A stretch of DNA of 64,000 nt from Streptomyces sp. NBC_01750 (GCF_035918095.1 NZ_CP109137.1:8496001-8560000), one strand, 5' to 3'. Shown: positions 26,344 through 36,271, counted from the first letter of the stretch. Made by a program: numbers and translations. The notes: generated from the letters alone by a model not told the origin.

Positions 26344-27654
26344 ATGATGAAGATGTTCCACCTCGGTTGGTTCATGAACTTCACGCCGCCGGACTGGCAG
26401 TCCGAGTGGGCCTCCCCGGACGTGAAGGACTGGGCCGACGGCACGTTCCACATCGACATGGCCCGGTCGATGGAGCGGGCCTGCTTCGACTTCATGATGA
26501 TCGAGGACACCGTCATGGTGGCCGACGCGTACGGCGGCACGATGGAGGGGTCGCTCAAGAACGCCGTCTTCGCGCCCAAGCAGGACCCGGTCCCGCTCGC
26601 TGTTCTTGTTGCTGCCAACACGTCCAGGATGGGCGTGGTGGCGACGATGTCGACATCGTTCTACCCGCCGTACCTGCTGGCCCGCGCCTGCTCCACCGTC
26701 GACTCGATCGCCCGAGGCCGGTTCGGCTGGAACATCGTCTCCTCTGCCGAGGACCGCGCTGCCCAGAACTTCGGTCTCGATGGTCTTCCCGAGCACGACG
26801 AGCGCTACAACGTCGCCGAGGAGTACTTCGACGTGGTCAACCAGCTGTGGGACTCCTGGGAGCCCGACGCGGTCGTCATGGACCGGGAGACCCACACCTA
26901 CGCCGACCACCGCAAGGTCCGCACCATCGACTTCGACGGCAAGTACTTCAAGTCCCGCGGCCCCCTCAACACCGTGCCCTCACCCCAACACCGCCCCGCG
27001 TTCTTCCAAGCAGGAGCCTCCCCCCGGGGGCGTGCGTTCGCCGCCGGTGCCGCCGACGCAATCATCGCGGTCGGCACCGGCATCGAAGGCATGAAGGAAT
27101 ACCGCGACGACATCCGCGCCCGCGCCGAAGCAGCCGGCCGCAACCCCGACGAGATCAAGCTCCTCTTCGTCGTCTCCCCCACCATCGCCGCCACCGAAGC
27201 CGAAGCGATCGCCGCTCATCAACGCTTCGGCGAGTCGGACCGGTTCGTGGAGAAGGCACTCGTGGGCATCTCGTCCAACACCGAGATCGACTTCAAGCAG
27301 TTCGACCTGGACGAGCCGCTCCCCGAGGGCCTGACCACCAACGGCGAACGCGGATCCCTCCAGCACTTCATGCGGGGCGACGGCACCCCCGGCCCCAAGA
27401 CCCTGCGTCAGCTCGCGATCGCAGCGAGCTCGTTCGGCCTGGAGTTCATTGGGACTCCCGGACAGGTCGCCGACCAGATGCAAACCGTGATGGAGCAGGT
27501 CGGCGGCGACGGCTTCCTCATCCACCGCAGGGGACTGACGCGCCGGTACATCACCGAGATCTGCGACGGCCTCGTCCCCGAGCTCCAACGACGTGGGCTG
27601 ACCCGCACCGAGTACACCGAGGACACGCTGCGCGACACGCTCCGCGAGTTCTGA
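26344..27654 (+). CDS. FMNH2-dependent monooxygenase, NtaA/DszA family (LLM), copy A of tandem pair
   Basis: 436 residues from ATG 26344 (MMKMFHLGWFMNFTPPDW); the open frame upstream is spurious. It has the same family pattern as the protein at 19433. It is a close paralogue of the next gene. Roughly residues 79-288 are almost identical between the two even in codon choice, while the N-terminal 78 residues and the C-terminal third differ. The divergent ends probably alter substrate choice while the flavin-binding core is homogenised. It needs FMNH2 from the reductases at 18202-19184. Confidence 0.9.
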   Translation: MMKMFHLGWFMNFTPPDWQSEWASPDVKDWADGTFHIDMARSMERACFDFMMIEDTVMVADAYGGTMEGSLKNAVFAPKQDPVPLAVLVAANTSRMGVVATMSTSFYPPYLLARACSTVDSIARGRFGWNIVSSAEDRAAQNFGLDGLPEHDERYNVAEEYFDVVNQLWDSWEPDAVVMDRETHTYADHRKVRTIDFDGKYFKSRGPLNTVPSPQHRPAFFQAGASPRGRAFAAGAADAIIAVGTGIEGMKEYRDDIRARAEAAGRNPDEIKLLFVVSPTIAATEAEAIAAHQRFGESDRFVEKALVGISSNTEIDFKQFDLDEPLPEGLTTNGERGSLQHFMRGDGTPGPKTLRQLAIAASSFGLEFIGTPGQVADQMQTVMEQVGGDGFLIHRRGLTRRYITEICDGLVPELQRRGLTRTEYTEDTLRDTLREF

Positions 27655-27717
27655 ACCCACTGCAGACATCCCAGGACTTCCGAGAGAACACCGCGCCACG
27701 ACCGAGTAGGAGACATC

Positions 27718-29034
27718 ATGCCGAAGAAGTTCCACATGGGTTGGTTCATGAACTTCATCCCGCCGGACTGGGACAGCGAGTGGGCTTCCCCGGACGTGAA
27801 GGACTGGGCCAACGGCACGTTCTACGTCGACATGGCCCGGTCGATGGAGCGGGCCCGCTTCGACCTGATCATGATCGAGGACACCGTCATGGTGGCCGAC
27901 GCATACGGCGGCACCATGGAAGGAGCGTTGAAGCACTCGGCGTTCGCGCCCAAGCAGGACCCGGTCCCGCTGGCCGTTCTTGTTGCTGCCAACACGTCCA
28001 GGATGGGCGTGGTGGCGACGATGTCGACATCGTTCTACCCGCCGTACCTGCTGGCCCGCGCCTGCTCCACCGTCGACTCGATCGCCCAAGGCCGGTTCGG
28101 CTGGAACATCGTCTCCTCTGCCGAGGACCGCGCTGCCCAGAACTTCGGTCTCGATGGTCTTCCCGAGCACGACGAGCGCTACAACGTCGCCGAGGAGTAC
28201 TTCGACGTGGTCAACCAGCTGTGGGACTCCTGGGAAGCCGACGCGGTCGTCATGGACCGGGAGACCCACACCTACGCCGACCACCGCAAGGTCCGCACCA
28301 TCGACTTCGACGGCAAGTACTTCAAGTCCCGCGGCCCCCTCAACACCGTGCCCTCACCCCAACACCGTCCAGCGTTCCTCCAGGCAGGAGCCTCGCCTCG
28401 CGGCCGTGCCTTCGCCGCCGGCGCCGCCGACGCGATCATCGCGGTCGGCACCGGCATCGAAGGCATGAAGGAATACCGCGACGACATCCGCGCCCGCGCC
28501 GAAGCAGCCGGCCGCAACCCCGACGAGATCAAGCTCCTCTTCGTCGTTTCCCCCACCATCGCCGCCACCGAAGCCGAAGCCCGCGCCGAGGTCGAACGGG
28601 TTCTCAACCACCCGTCGTACATCGAGAAGTCACTGGTGAACATCTCGTCCAACACCGAGATCGACTTCAAGCAGTTCGATCTGGACGAGCCGCTCCCCGA
28701 GGGCCTGACCACCAACGGCGAACGTGGATCCCTGGAGTACTTCATGCGGGGCGACGGGACCCCCGGCCCCAAGACCCTGCGCGAGTTGGTGCTGCACCGC
28801 GCCAAGCGGGGTCTGGAGCTGGTGGGCACTCCGGAGCAGGTCGCCAAGAAGATGGGCGAGGCGATGGAGGAGGTCGGCGGTGACGGTTTCCTGATCAGCA
28901 AGCCCGGCTGGGACCTGTCCCGCAACTACATCAACGCCATCTGTGACGGCCTGATGCCCGCGCTGCAGCGCCTCGGGTACACGCGCACCGAGTACACCCA
29001 GTCCACCCTGCGCGAGACCCTCCGTGAGTTCTGA
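27718..29034 (+). CDS. FMNH2-dependent monooxygenase, NtaA/DszA family (LLM), copy B of tandem pair
   Basis: 438 residues, AGGAGA ribosome site, 63 nt after copy A. Motifs: KFHMGWFMNFIPPDW, DMARSMERARFDLIMIED, STSFYPPYLLARACSTVD. Alignment to copy A holds a fixed offset of 1374 nt from about 26578/27952 to at least 27268/28642 without indels. Its C-terminus carries a short insertion (KPGWDLSRNYINAICDG in place of RRGLTRRYITEICDG). The sequence ends in the array's common TLRETLREF. Probable second substrate specificity or heteromeric partner. Confidence 0.9.
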   Translation: MPKKFHMGWFMNFIPPDWDSEWASPDVKDWANGTFYVDMARSMERARFDLIMIEDTVMVADAYGGTMEGALKHSAFAPKQDPVPLAVLVAANTSRMGVVATMSTSFYPPYLLARACSTVDSIAQGRFGWNIVSSAEDRAAQNFGLDGLPEHDERYNVAEEYFDVVNQLWDSWEADAVVMDRETHTYADHRKVRTIDFDGKYFKSRGPLNTVPSPQHRPAFLQAGASPRGRAFAAGAADAIIAVGTGIEGMKEYRDDIRARAEAAGRNPDEIKLLFVVSPTIAATEAEARAEVERVLNHPSYIEKSLVNISSNTEIDFKQFDLDEPLPEGLTTNGERGSLEYFMRGDGTPGPKTLRELVLHRAKRGLELVGTPEQVAKKMGEAMEEVGGDGFLISKPGWDLSRNYINAICDGLMPALQRLGYTRTEYTQSTLRETLREF

Positions 29035-29078
29035 TCGAGGCGGGCGTTGACCACGCCACACACGTCCCGCAGCCGGCG

Positions 29079-30281
29079 TTGACTGTGCCGGCGTGCGCAG
29101 CCGACAGCGCGCTTGCCCGGTTCCGGGAGTCGGCCGGGCATTCGCTGACGATGATCCTGGTCGGGTTCGTCATGGCCATGACCGCGCCGATCGAGCTGCT
29201 CTACGCGATCAAGCTGGGACTCGGCCCGGTCCTCGTCACAGTCTTCATCGTGAGCTCCGCGGCCGGGCTGATCCTGGTCGATGTCCTGGGAACCCGGGTC
29301 GTCACCCGGATCGACGCTCGTTCAACGGCCGTGGTCGGGATGGTGCTCTTCGCGGTCAGCGAGGCCTGCTACGGGCTGGCTGACCGCGCGCCGGAGCTGA
29401 TCGCCGCCCGGGTCGTCCAGGGCACAGCCAGCGCGGTGGTAGCCGGCGCGGCGCTGCAGGTGACGGTCCGGATGCGCGCTCGCCCGCACCGCGCCCTCGG
29501 CTCGAACGCGAGCCTGCAGATGCTCGGCGGTTCCGTCGGCGCCCCGGTCGGCGGCATCCTGGCCACACAGCTCGCGGGGGTCGATGGCTACCGGCTCGCC
29601 TTCGCACTCTGCTGCGGAGCGGGCCTGGCGGCGGGCGCGCTGGTGGTCCTGCTGCTACCGCGCCTGCCGGCCCCGGACGAGCTCGGCAGACCCCGTATCG
29701 GTCTGCCCCGACTCGGGGTCCGCCGAGCAGTCCGCGTCGCACTCGCGCTGGGGCTCTTCGGCAACTACCTGCGCAGTGGGATCGAAAACACCGCTTTCCC
29801 GCTGATCGGGGACGCAGCGGGTCTCACCGCCGCCGGCATCGGAATCTCCCTGGGCGTGCTCTCCATGGTGGAGATCGTGGTTCTCGGCACCTCGGGCACG
29901 CTGTTCGAGAAGGTCCCCCCTGCTCGAGCGCTCGTGTGGGCGTTCGGGCTCGGTGTCATCGCCCTGGGCGCGCTTCTGGCCGCACATTCGCTCGGTGGTT
30001 TCCTCGCAGCGGCTGTGCTGTTCGGACTCGTCGACGGAGTCGCTCTGGCAGCACCACCGGTGCTGGTCGTCGCCACCAGCCCGGACCCGTCGATCGCCGT
30101 GGCCACCTACCGGATCGCCTGCGGGGTGGGCTCGTTCAGCGGCTCGGGCAGCGTCAGCATGCTCTTCGGGGTGCTGGGGGCGACGGGGTGCGTGGTCGGC
30201 GGAGGGCTCGTCCTGCTGTGCGCGGCAGTGCTGGCCGGATCGAGTCCCCTGCGTGAAACGCGCGCGATACGCGCGCAATGA
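29079..30281 (+). CDS. MFS transporter
   Basis: 400 residues with about 12 hydrophobic helices. The start is TTG 29079, with a GTG two codons later as an equal alternative; neither has a strong ribosome site. The helix 2-3 loop VLGTRVVTRIDARST is MFS-like but lacks the canonical motif. Helices are Ala/Gly-rich. It is the second MFS protein of the island, not obviously a recent duplicate of the first. Likely efflux or uptake of a pathway compound. Confidence 0.82.
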   Translation: MTVPACAADSALARFRESAGHSLTMILVGFVMAMTAPIELLYAIKLGLGPVLVTVFIVSSAAGLILVDVLGTRVVTRIDARSTAVVGMVLFAVSEACYGLADRAPELIAARVVQGTASAVVAGAALQVTVRMRARPHRALGSNASLQMLGGSVGAPVGGILATQLAGVDGYRLAFALCCGAGLAAGALVVLLLPRLPAPDELGRPRIGLPRLGVRRAVRVALALGLFGNYLRSGIENTAFPLIGDAAGLTAAGIGISLGVLSMVEIVVLGTSGTLFEKVPPARALVWAFGLGVIALGALLAAHSLGGFLAAAVLFGLVDGVALAAPPVLVVATSPDPSIAVATYRIACGVGSFSGSGSVSMLFGVLGATGCVVGGGLVLLCAAVLAGSSPLRETRAIRAQ

Positions 30282-30396
30282 ACCAGCAACGTGATTGCAC
30301 TGTCAATGCCACCACCGAGAGGTGCACTTGTTCCCGATGGATCCCATCAGGAGCCCGTGACCGCAGGGTCGAGGACGAGCAGGATGAGGAGGAGTC

Positions 30397-31275
30397 ATGG
30401 CCATTGCTGAGCCCTACGTCGCCAAAGATCTGGTCCCGGTCGGGACCAGATTCGGTCAAGGCCTCAGACAGTATTTCCACGGCACGCCGGTGGCCGGCTG
30501 GGTCGCCTTCGCCGCGCTGGCGGCGATGTTCTTCATCGCGATCTTCGCGGAAGCCATCGCGCCCTACGACCCCCTGGTGCCGGCCGGGGCACCGATGTCC
30601 GCGCCCGGATCCGGCTTTCTTCTCGGGACCGACACGGTGGGACGTGACGTGCTCAGTCGCGTTCTCGTCGGCATGTCCACGAGCTGGTGGGGCGCCCTGG
30701 CGGTCGTCGCCTCCGGTGTCGTCTTCGGTGGGCTGGTCGGTCTCGTCGCCGGGGCTGTCGGCGGCATCGTCGACAACATCCTGATGCGGATCACCGACGT
30801 GTTCCTGGCGCTGCCCGGGCCGATCCTGGCGGTCGCGGTGGTCGCGGCCCTCGGCCCGTCCTACTTCCACACCCTCGTCGGCATCTCGATCGTGTGGTGG
30901 CCGTTGTACACGCGCATCATCCGCGCCGAGGTACGCAAGCTGCGGGCCTCTCCCCACATGGAGGCGGCCAGGATCTCGGGGGCCGGACCGGTCCGCCGGC
31001 TCACCAGACACCTGCTGCCCGGAGCCATCCCGGTCACCATCGTCACTGCGAGCCTGGACGTGTCAGCGCTGGTGTTGATGCTCTCGAGCCTCTCGTTCCT
31101 CGGTCTGGGTGCGCCACAACCCGCGCCGGAACTGGGGGCCATGAGTGCCCAAGGCATGACCAACATCTTCAGTGCGTGGTGGATCCCCGTGTTCCCTGCT
31201 GCAGCCGTCGCCCTGATCGCCATTGTGAGCAACTTCGCCGGCGACGCACTCAGGGACCGCATCCGTGACCGCTGA
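30397..31275 (+). CDS. ABC transporter permease (DppC/OppC type)
   Basis: 292 residues, AGGAGG ribosome site. Typical DppC: N-terminal helix, then LLGTDTVGRDVLSRVLVG, and the EAA loop MEAARISGAGPVRRLTRHLLPG. Six transmembrane segments are predicted by eye. It pairs with the DppB-type permease 27 nt downstream, and functionally with the binding protein and fused ATPase 4-8 kb upstream. The C-then-B order is reversed from the usual B-then-C. Confidence 0.9.
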   Translation: MAIAEPYVAKDLVPVGTRFGQGLRQYFHGTPVAGWVAFAALAAMFFIAIFAEAIAPYDPLVPAGAPMSAPGSGFLLGTDTVGRDVLSRVLVGMSTSWWGALAVVASGVVFGGLVGLVAGAVGGIVDNILMRITDVFLALPGPILAVAVVAALGPSYFHTLVGISIVWWPLYTRIIRAEVRKLRASPHMEAARISGAGPVRRLTRHLLPGAIPVTIVTASLDVSALVLMLSSLSFLGLGAPQPAPELGAMSAQGMTNIFSAWWIPVFPAAAVALIAIVSNFAGDALRDRIRDR

Positions 31276-31302
31276 CCGGACAGGCCAACGTGAGGTGACA
31301 TC

Positions 31303-32298
31303 ATGCTGATGACCTTGGGGCGTCGGTTGCTTGGAGCGCTTCCCGTCCTGATCGCACTGGTCCTGCTGGTCTTCGTCCTGCAGAAGGTGGCGCCGGTCGA
31401 CCCCGTCGTGGCCCTGGTCGGGGAGAAGGCACCGCCGGAGGTGTACGAAGCCGCCCGCCGGCAACTGGGACTCGACAAGCCGGTGCCGGTGCAGTTCTTC
31501 CATTACCTGGGGAATGCAGTGCAGGGTGACCTCGGGACCTCGACGGTGACGCGCTCGCTCGTCGCGTCGGACATCGTGAAGTTCCTGCCGGTCACGCTGG
31601 AGCTCGTGTTCATGGCACTCGTGCTGATCGCCGTGATCGGGTTCTTCCTGGGGCTGGCCACGGCGCAGCGGTGGCGCGGATCGGGGGTGCTGCGGGTGGT
31701 GATGATCTCTGGCGCGTCGGTGCCCGTGTTCCTGGCCTGCCTGATCGCGATGCTGGTCTTCTACCGCTGGCTCGACCTTCTGCCGGTCACCGGCCAGACA
31801 TCGGCGTACGACGCGCCGTCGGGCCCCACCGGCTTCCTCCTGGTGGACAGCCTGGTAGCGGGTCGGCCGGGCCTGTTCCTCGACGGCCTGACACATCTCA
31901 TCCTCCCGGCGTTGTGCATCGCGATCGCACCTGCGGTGGCCGTTGGTCGCGTCCTGAGAAGCAGCCTGGAGGGCACCCTCCGAGCGGAGTACACCCGTAC
32001 CGCCAGGGCCAAGGGCCTGAGCGGGAATCAGATCCTCATCAAGCACGCACTCCGCAACGCCCTCGGCCCGGTGCTCGCATTGATGGGACTGCAGCTCGCC
32101 GGGATGATCGGGAACTGCATCCTGGTCGAGGCGATCTTTGCCAGACCCGGGATCGGCCTGTACATCTCACAGTCGATCGGCAAGGGAGACTTCAACACCA
32201 TCGCCGGAATCACGCTGGTCGTCGGCCTCCTCTACGTGGTGGCCAACATCGTCGTCGACGTCCTCCAAGCCGCAGCAGATCCGCGGATCGCCGTCTGA
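31303..32298 (+). CDS. ABC transporter permease (DppB/OppB type)
   Basis: 331 residues. DppB features: N-terminal helix MTLGRRLLGALPVLIALVLL, PVDPVVALVGEKAPPEV and QLGLDKPVPVQFFHYL in the periplasmic loop, EAA loop EYTRTARAKGLSGNQILIKHALRNAL, and C-terminal AADPRIAV. About six transmembrane helices. It ends the import module; a terminator-like hairpin follows 21 nt later. Confidence 0.9.
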   Translation: MLMTLGRRLLGALPVLIALVLLVFVLQKVAPVDPVVALVGEKAPPEVYEAARRQLGLDKPVPVQFFHYLGNAVQGDLGTSTVTRSLVASDIVKFLPVTLELVFMALVLIAVIGFFLGLATAQRWRGSGVLRVVMISGASVPVFLACLIAMLVFYRWLDLLPVTGQTSAYDAPSGPTGFLLVDSLVAGRPGLFLDGLTHLILPALCIAIAPAVAVGRVLRSSLEGTLRAEYTRTARAKGLSGNQILIKHALRNALGPVLALMGLQLAGMIGNCILVEAIFARPGIGLYISQSIGKGDFNTIAGITLVVGLLYVVANIVVDVLQAAADPRIAV

Positions 32299-32319
32299 GG
32301 CGCAATCGGCCGGCAACGC

Positions 32320-32355
32320 ATGAGAAGGGGCGCGGAAATCCGCGCCCCTTCTCAT
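32320..32355. terminator. Terminator hairpin between importer and exporter genes
   Basis: A 16-bp perfect stem (32320-32335 and 32340-32355) with an AAAT loop. It ends 6 nt before the exporter's ATG, so it terminates the upstream transcript or sequesters the exporter leader. Its first three bases are an ATG in the exporter frame, which should not be taken as the start. Confidence 0.7.
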
Positions 32356-32361
32356 GTGCCC

Positions 32362-35300
32362 ATGACCACTCCACCCGACATCCGCGATGCAGACTCCCTC
32401 GAGCCCGACGTGGAGGTGGCCACCCAGTACCGTCCGGTGTACACGCGCGGGACCCTCCAACTGCTGGCACCCGTGCTCGACCGGCGGGAGCGCTTGCGTA
32501 TCTGGCTCGGCGTCGGATGCGCCGTCGTCGCGATGGGCCTGATGGGCCTCATCCCGCTGATCCAGCAGGTCGTTCTCGACGACACGATCCTCTCCGAGAG
32601 GCGTTCCCGAGCCGGCTGGATCGTGCTCCTGCTCGTCGCCGGACTCACCGGTTTCGTGGCGAACTACCTGCGCCGCACGATCGGCGGGAGAGCCGCCGTG
32701 CGCGTCCAGCGGGACCTCCAGATCAAGTTGCACCGGCACATGCAGTACCTGGACGCCTCGCGACGCGACGAGCTGCGCGTCGGGGACGTGATGTCCCGGG
32801 CGACATCGGACCTCACGCTGATCCAGATGTTCCTCCAGCAGATGGGCCTGGCGTACGGCAACATCACCTTGCTCATCGTGTCGCTGGCCGTGATGGTCTA
32901 CCTCTCCCCCCTGCTGGCAGCAGTGATGCTGGTGGCCGTACCCGTGTTCCTCGGTGTGGCCATGAGGTTCCGTAGCCGGTCGTTCCCCGCGAGCTGGATG
33001 GACCAGCGGTTCCAGGGCAGCGTGGCCGGGGTCGTGGAGGAGGCGGTCACCGGAGTCCGGGTCGTCAAGGCTTTCGGCCAGGAGGAGCAGGAGCAGGCGT
33101 CGCTCAACGACGAGGCGCGCAAGCTTTTCCAGTCCCGGCTCCGCACCGCGAGGATCAACGCGGTGTTCGGCGCCGGCCTGGACGCCATCCCCGGTCTCAC
33201 CCAGCTGGCCATCCTCGGCTTCGGGGGCTGGCTTGTCATGGAGGACCAGGTCTCACTCGGCGTGTTCCTCGCCTTCTCCAGCTACGTCCTGCAACTGGTT
33301 GCCCCGGTGCGCTTCCTGTCCGGCCTGATGGCCACCAGCCAGCAGGCGCGAGCCGGCGCCCAGCGGGTCGTCGAGCTGCTGTCGACGCAATCACGCGTGC
33401 AGGAGCGTCCCCACGCTGTCCGGCTGGAGAACCCCGCAGGCCTCCTCGAACTCGACCATGTCGACTTCCGTTACCCCGGTGGCGACTTGGTGTTGCACGA
33501 CATCTCGGTGCGGGTGAACCCGGGGGAGCGGATCGCCATCGTGGGGGCCTCGGGTTCGGGGAAGTCAACCCTGGCCCACCTCATCGCCCGGTTCCACGAC
33601 CCCACGTCGGGAGTGGTGCGCATCGACGGCCGCGACATCCGCGAGTACAGCCTGACCTCGCTGCGTGCCGCGGTCGGGATGGTGTTCGAGGAAGGCTTCC
33701 TCTTCTCGACGACGATCCGCGACAACATCGCGTTCGGCAGGCCGACGGCCACCACCGACGAGGTGGAGCACGCGGCGGTGGCAGCCCATGCGCACGGCTT
33801 CATCGCCGGGCTCCCCGACGGCTACGACACCGTCGTGGGCGAACGCGGCTTCACCCTGTCCGGCGGGCAACGGCAACGACTCGCACTCGCCCGAGCGGCG
33901 CTGACCAACCCCCAGGTGCTGATCCTTGACGACGCCACGTCGGCCATCGACGCGCGGACGGAGCACGCCATCCACCGCTTGCTGGGGGAGGTCCTCGCCC
34001 ATCGGACGACCGTGCTGATCGCCCACCGGCACTCGACCCTTCTTCTGGCGGATCGGGTCATCGTGCTCGACCACGGCCGGATCGTCGACGTCGGGACCAC
34101 CGAAGAGCTGCTCGAGAGATCCCGGCTCTTCCGTGAGCTCCTGACCGGACCCGACGCGGACTTCGAGGCAGGGCCTGAGGAACCGGTCACCGAGCTGGAC
34201 CCCGCCGCCTGGCCGGAGGACGTGTCACGGCTGGGCGCGCCCAAGATCAGCAGCCACACCAGCGAAGCCGCCACGCGGGCGGCGTCCGGCTCGCACGGCC
34301 CCGGCATGAGTGGCGACACCTCGACCCTCGCCGGTTTGGCCACGGTGTCGCCCACGCTGCTCCAGGCCGTGGAACGCCTTCCCGAGCTGCGCGGCGAGCC
34401 CGACATCGACCTCGCAGAGGCAGTCGCGCCACACGACCAGTTCTCCATCGGGAGCGTCTTCCGGTCCTTCACCAAGCCGCTGTTGCTGGTCTCGGTCATG
34501 GTGGTCGTCGACGCCGTGTCGTGGATCGCGACGCCCGTGCTGATCAAGTTCGGCATCGACCACGGCGTCCTCCAGCAATCCCGACAGGCGCTGGCCTGGG
34601 TCTGTGTTGTCCTCCTGGCCATCCAAGGCGTCATCTGGGTCAACAGCAGGGTGATGATCTACTCCGCCCAGCGCACGGCCGAGCGCATGCTGTTCGGGCT
34701 GCGGGTGCGTACGCTCGCGCACCTTCAACGACTCTCGCTCAACTACTACGAGCAGCACATGGCCGGCACGATCATGACCCGGATGACCTCCGACGTCGAG
34801 GCCTTCGCCCAGCTGTTGCAGCAGGGACTGCTGACCGCGATGGTGAGTCTGCTGTCGTGCGCCGGTATCGCCGTTGCCCTCGTCATCTTCGACGTCCAGC
34901 TCGCCCTCGCCGTCTCGGCGGTGCTGCCGATCCTGGTGGTCACGACACTGTGGTTCCGCTCCGCTTCGGGGAAGACATACCTGACCGCGCGCCACCGGGT
35001 GTCGGTGCTCTACGCCAACATGCAGGAGAGCCTCGCCGGCGTCGCGGTCAGCCAGGCCTACTGCCGGCAGCAGGCGAACGGAGCGCGGTTCGCGACGCTT
35101 GCCGACTCCTACTGCGAGGCCCGGATTCGCTCGGCCGAGCTGATCGCCCGGTTCTTCCCGCTGCTCCAGCTGCTGAGCACCGTCGCCAAGGCCATCGCGC
35201 TCGCGGTCGGCGCCCCGCGTGTCATCGAGGGTGACCTGTCCTACGGGCTGCTGATTGCGTTTCTGCTCTACCTCGACCAGTTCTTCACGCCGATCCAGCA

Positions 35301-36171
35301 GCTGTCCCTCGTCTTCGACCAATGGCTACAGGCGAAGGTCGCGGTCGTCCAGCTGCGAGAGCTCCTGCAGACGCCGACGGGCACCCCGCTCGCCGAGGAC
35401 CCCGTCGTCCCGGGGCGCCTGTCCGGCAGGATCTCCCTGGACCACGTGACGTTCGCCTACGAGAGCACAGGCCTGGTCGCGATGGACGACGTGAGCCTCG
35501 AGATCCCGCCCGGGCAGGTCGTCGCTCTGGTCGGCACCACCGGTGCAGGCAAGTCGACCCTGGTCAAGCTGGTGGCCCGGTTCTACGACGCCTCCGCGGG
35601 CACCGTGAGCCTCGACGGCATCCCGATCAAGCAGCTCGACCTGGCGGCCTACCGCCACCAACTCGGGTTCGTCCCCCAGGAACCCTTCCTCTTCTCGGGG
35701 ACGATCCGTTCCAACATTGCCTACGGGAAACCCGAGGCGCCCGACCTTCTCGTGGAGCGGGCCGCGCGCGCAGTGGGGGCACACGCCTTCATCGCCGAGC
35801 TGCCGCTCGGCTACCACACCCCGGTGAGCGAGCAGGGCCGGTCTCTGTCGGCCGGCCAACGCCAGCTGTTGAGCCTGGCGCGGGCACTCCTCGTCGACCC
35901 CGCGATCCTGCTGCTCGACGAGGCGACGGCCAACCTGGACCTCGCCACCGAGGCACGTGTCCAGCGAGCGATGGGACTGGCCGCGAGGGGACGTACGACG
36001 CTGCTGATCGCGCATCGGCTCCAGACGGCACGAGCCTCCCAGCGCATCCTGGTCGTGGACAACGGGCTCATCGCCGAGGACGGCTCCCACGACGAGCTCC
36101 TCAAGCTGGGAGGCCACTATGCGGCGCTGTGGGCGGCGATGGTGACGAGTGCCGCCCACAGCCACGAGTGA
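32362..36171 (+). CDS. Full-length ABC exporter (two TMD-NBD halves fused)
   Basis: 1269 residues from ATG 32362; the ATG at 32320 lies inside the hairpin. Order: TMD1 (~50-320), NBD1 (Walker A GASGSGKST ~394, LSGGQRQR, Walker B LILDDATS), a linker, TMD2 (~690-960), NBD2 (Walker A GTTGAGKST ~1056, LSAGQRQL, Walker B LLLDEATA). The catalytic Glu after Walker B is Asp in NBD1 but Glu in NBD2, the asymmetric arrangement of heterodimeric type IV exporters. Likely efflux of a toxic intermediate or product of the island. It has almost no 5' leader, so its expression may depend on readthrough. Confidence 0.9.
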   Translation: MTTPPDIRDADSLEPDVEVATQYRPVYTRGTLQLLAPVLDRRERLRIWLGVGCAVVAMGLMGLIPLIQQVVLDDTILSERRSRAGWIVLLLVAGLTGFVANYLRRTIGGRAAVRVQRDLQIKLHRHMQYLDASRRDELRVGDVMSRATSDLTLIQMFLQQMGLAYGNITLLIVSLAVMVYLSPLLAAVMLVAVPVFLGVAMRFRSRSFPASWMDQRFQGSVAGVVEEAVTGVRVVKAFGQEEQEQASLNDEARKLFQSRLRTARINAVFGAGLDAIPGLTQLAILGFGGWLVMEDQVSLGVFLAFSSYVLQLVAPVRFLSGLMATSQQARAGAQRVVELLSTQSRVQERPHAVRLENPAGLLELDHVDFRYPGGDLVLHDISVRVNPGERIAIVGASGSGKSTLAHLIARFHDPTSGVVRIDGRDIREYSLTSLRAAVGMVFEEGFLFSTTIRDNIAFGRPTATTDEVEHAAVAAHAHGFIAGLPDGYDTVVGERGFTLSGGQRQRLALARAALTNPQVLILDDATSAIDARTEHAIHRLLGEVLAHRTTVLIAHRHSTLLLADRVIVLDHGRIVDVGTTEELLERSRLFRELLTGPDADFEAGPEEPVTELDPAAWPEDVSRLGAPKISSHTSEAATRAASGSHGPGMSGDTSTLAGLATVSPTLLQAVERLPELRGEPDIDLAEAVAPHDQFSIGSVFRSFTKPLLLVSVMVVVDAVSWIATPVLIKFGIDHGVLQQSRQALAWVCVVLLAIQGVIWVNSRVMIYSAQRTAERMLFGLRVRTLAHLQRLSLNYYEQHMAGTIMTRMTSDVEAFAQLLQQGLLTAMVSLLSCAGIAVALVIFDVQLALAVSAVLPILVVTTLWFRSASGKTYLTARHRVSVLYANMQESLAGVAVSQAYCRQQANGARFATLADSYCEARIRSAELIARFFPLLQLLSTVAKAIALAVGAPRVIEGDLSYGLLIAFLLYLDQFFTPIQQLSLVFDQWLQAKVAVVQLRELLQTPTGTPLAEDPVVPGRLSGRISLDHVTFAYESTGLVAMDDVSLEIPPGQVVALVGTTGAGKSTLVKLVARFYDASAGTVSLDGIPIKQLDLAAYRHQLGFVPQEPFLFSGTIRSNIAYGKPEAPDLLVERAARAVGAHAFIAELPLGYHTPVSEQGRSLSAGQRQLLSLARALLVDPAILLLDEATANLDLATEARVQRAMGLAARGRTTLLIAHRLQTARASQRILVVDNGLIAEDGSHDELLKLGGHYAALWAAMVTSAAHSHE

Positions 36172-36271
36172 AAGGCTGGTCACGACGCCCGGTCGGGCCA
36201 GGCCGCAACGGTCGGCGGGCTGCCGGGGGGTGAGGTCGTGGGCTGTCCTCCGGCAGGCTGATCGGCGTGTG

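Noticed and set aside
26265..28883. An 872-residue Arg/His-rich open frame overlapping both tandem monooxygenases
   Set aside because: Composition is that of a shifted frame in GC-rich DNA, and the monooxygenase frames are conserved.
32320..32361. ATG at 32320 as start of the ABC exporter
   Set aside because: It forms the first bases of a 16-bp terminator stem; the ATG at 32362 gives a normal N-terminus.
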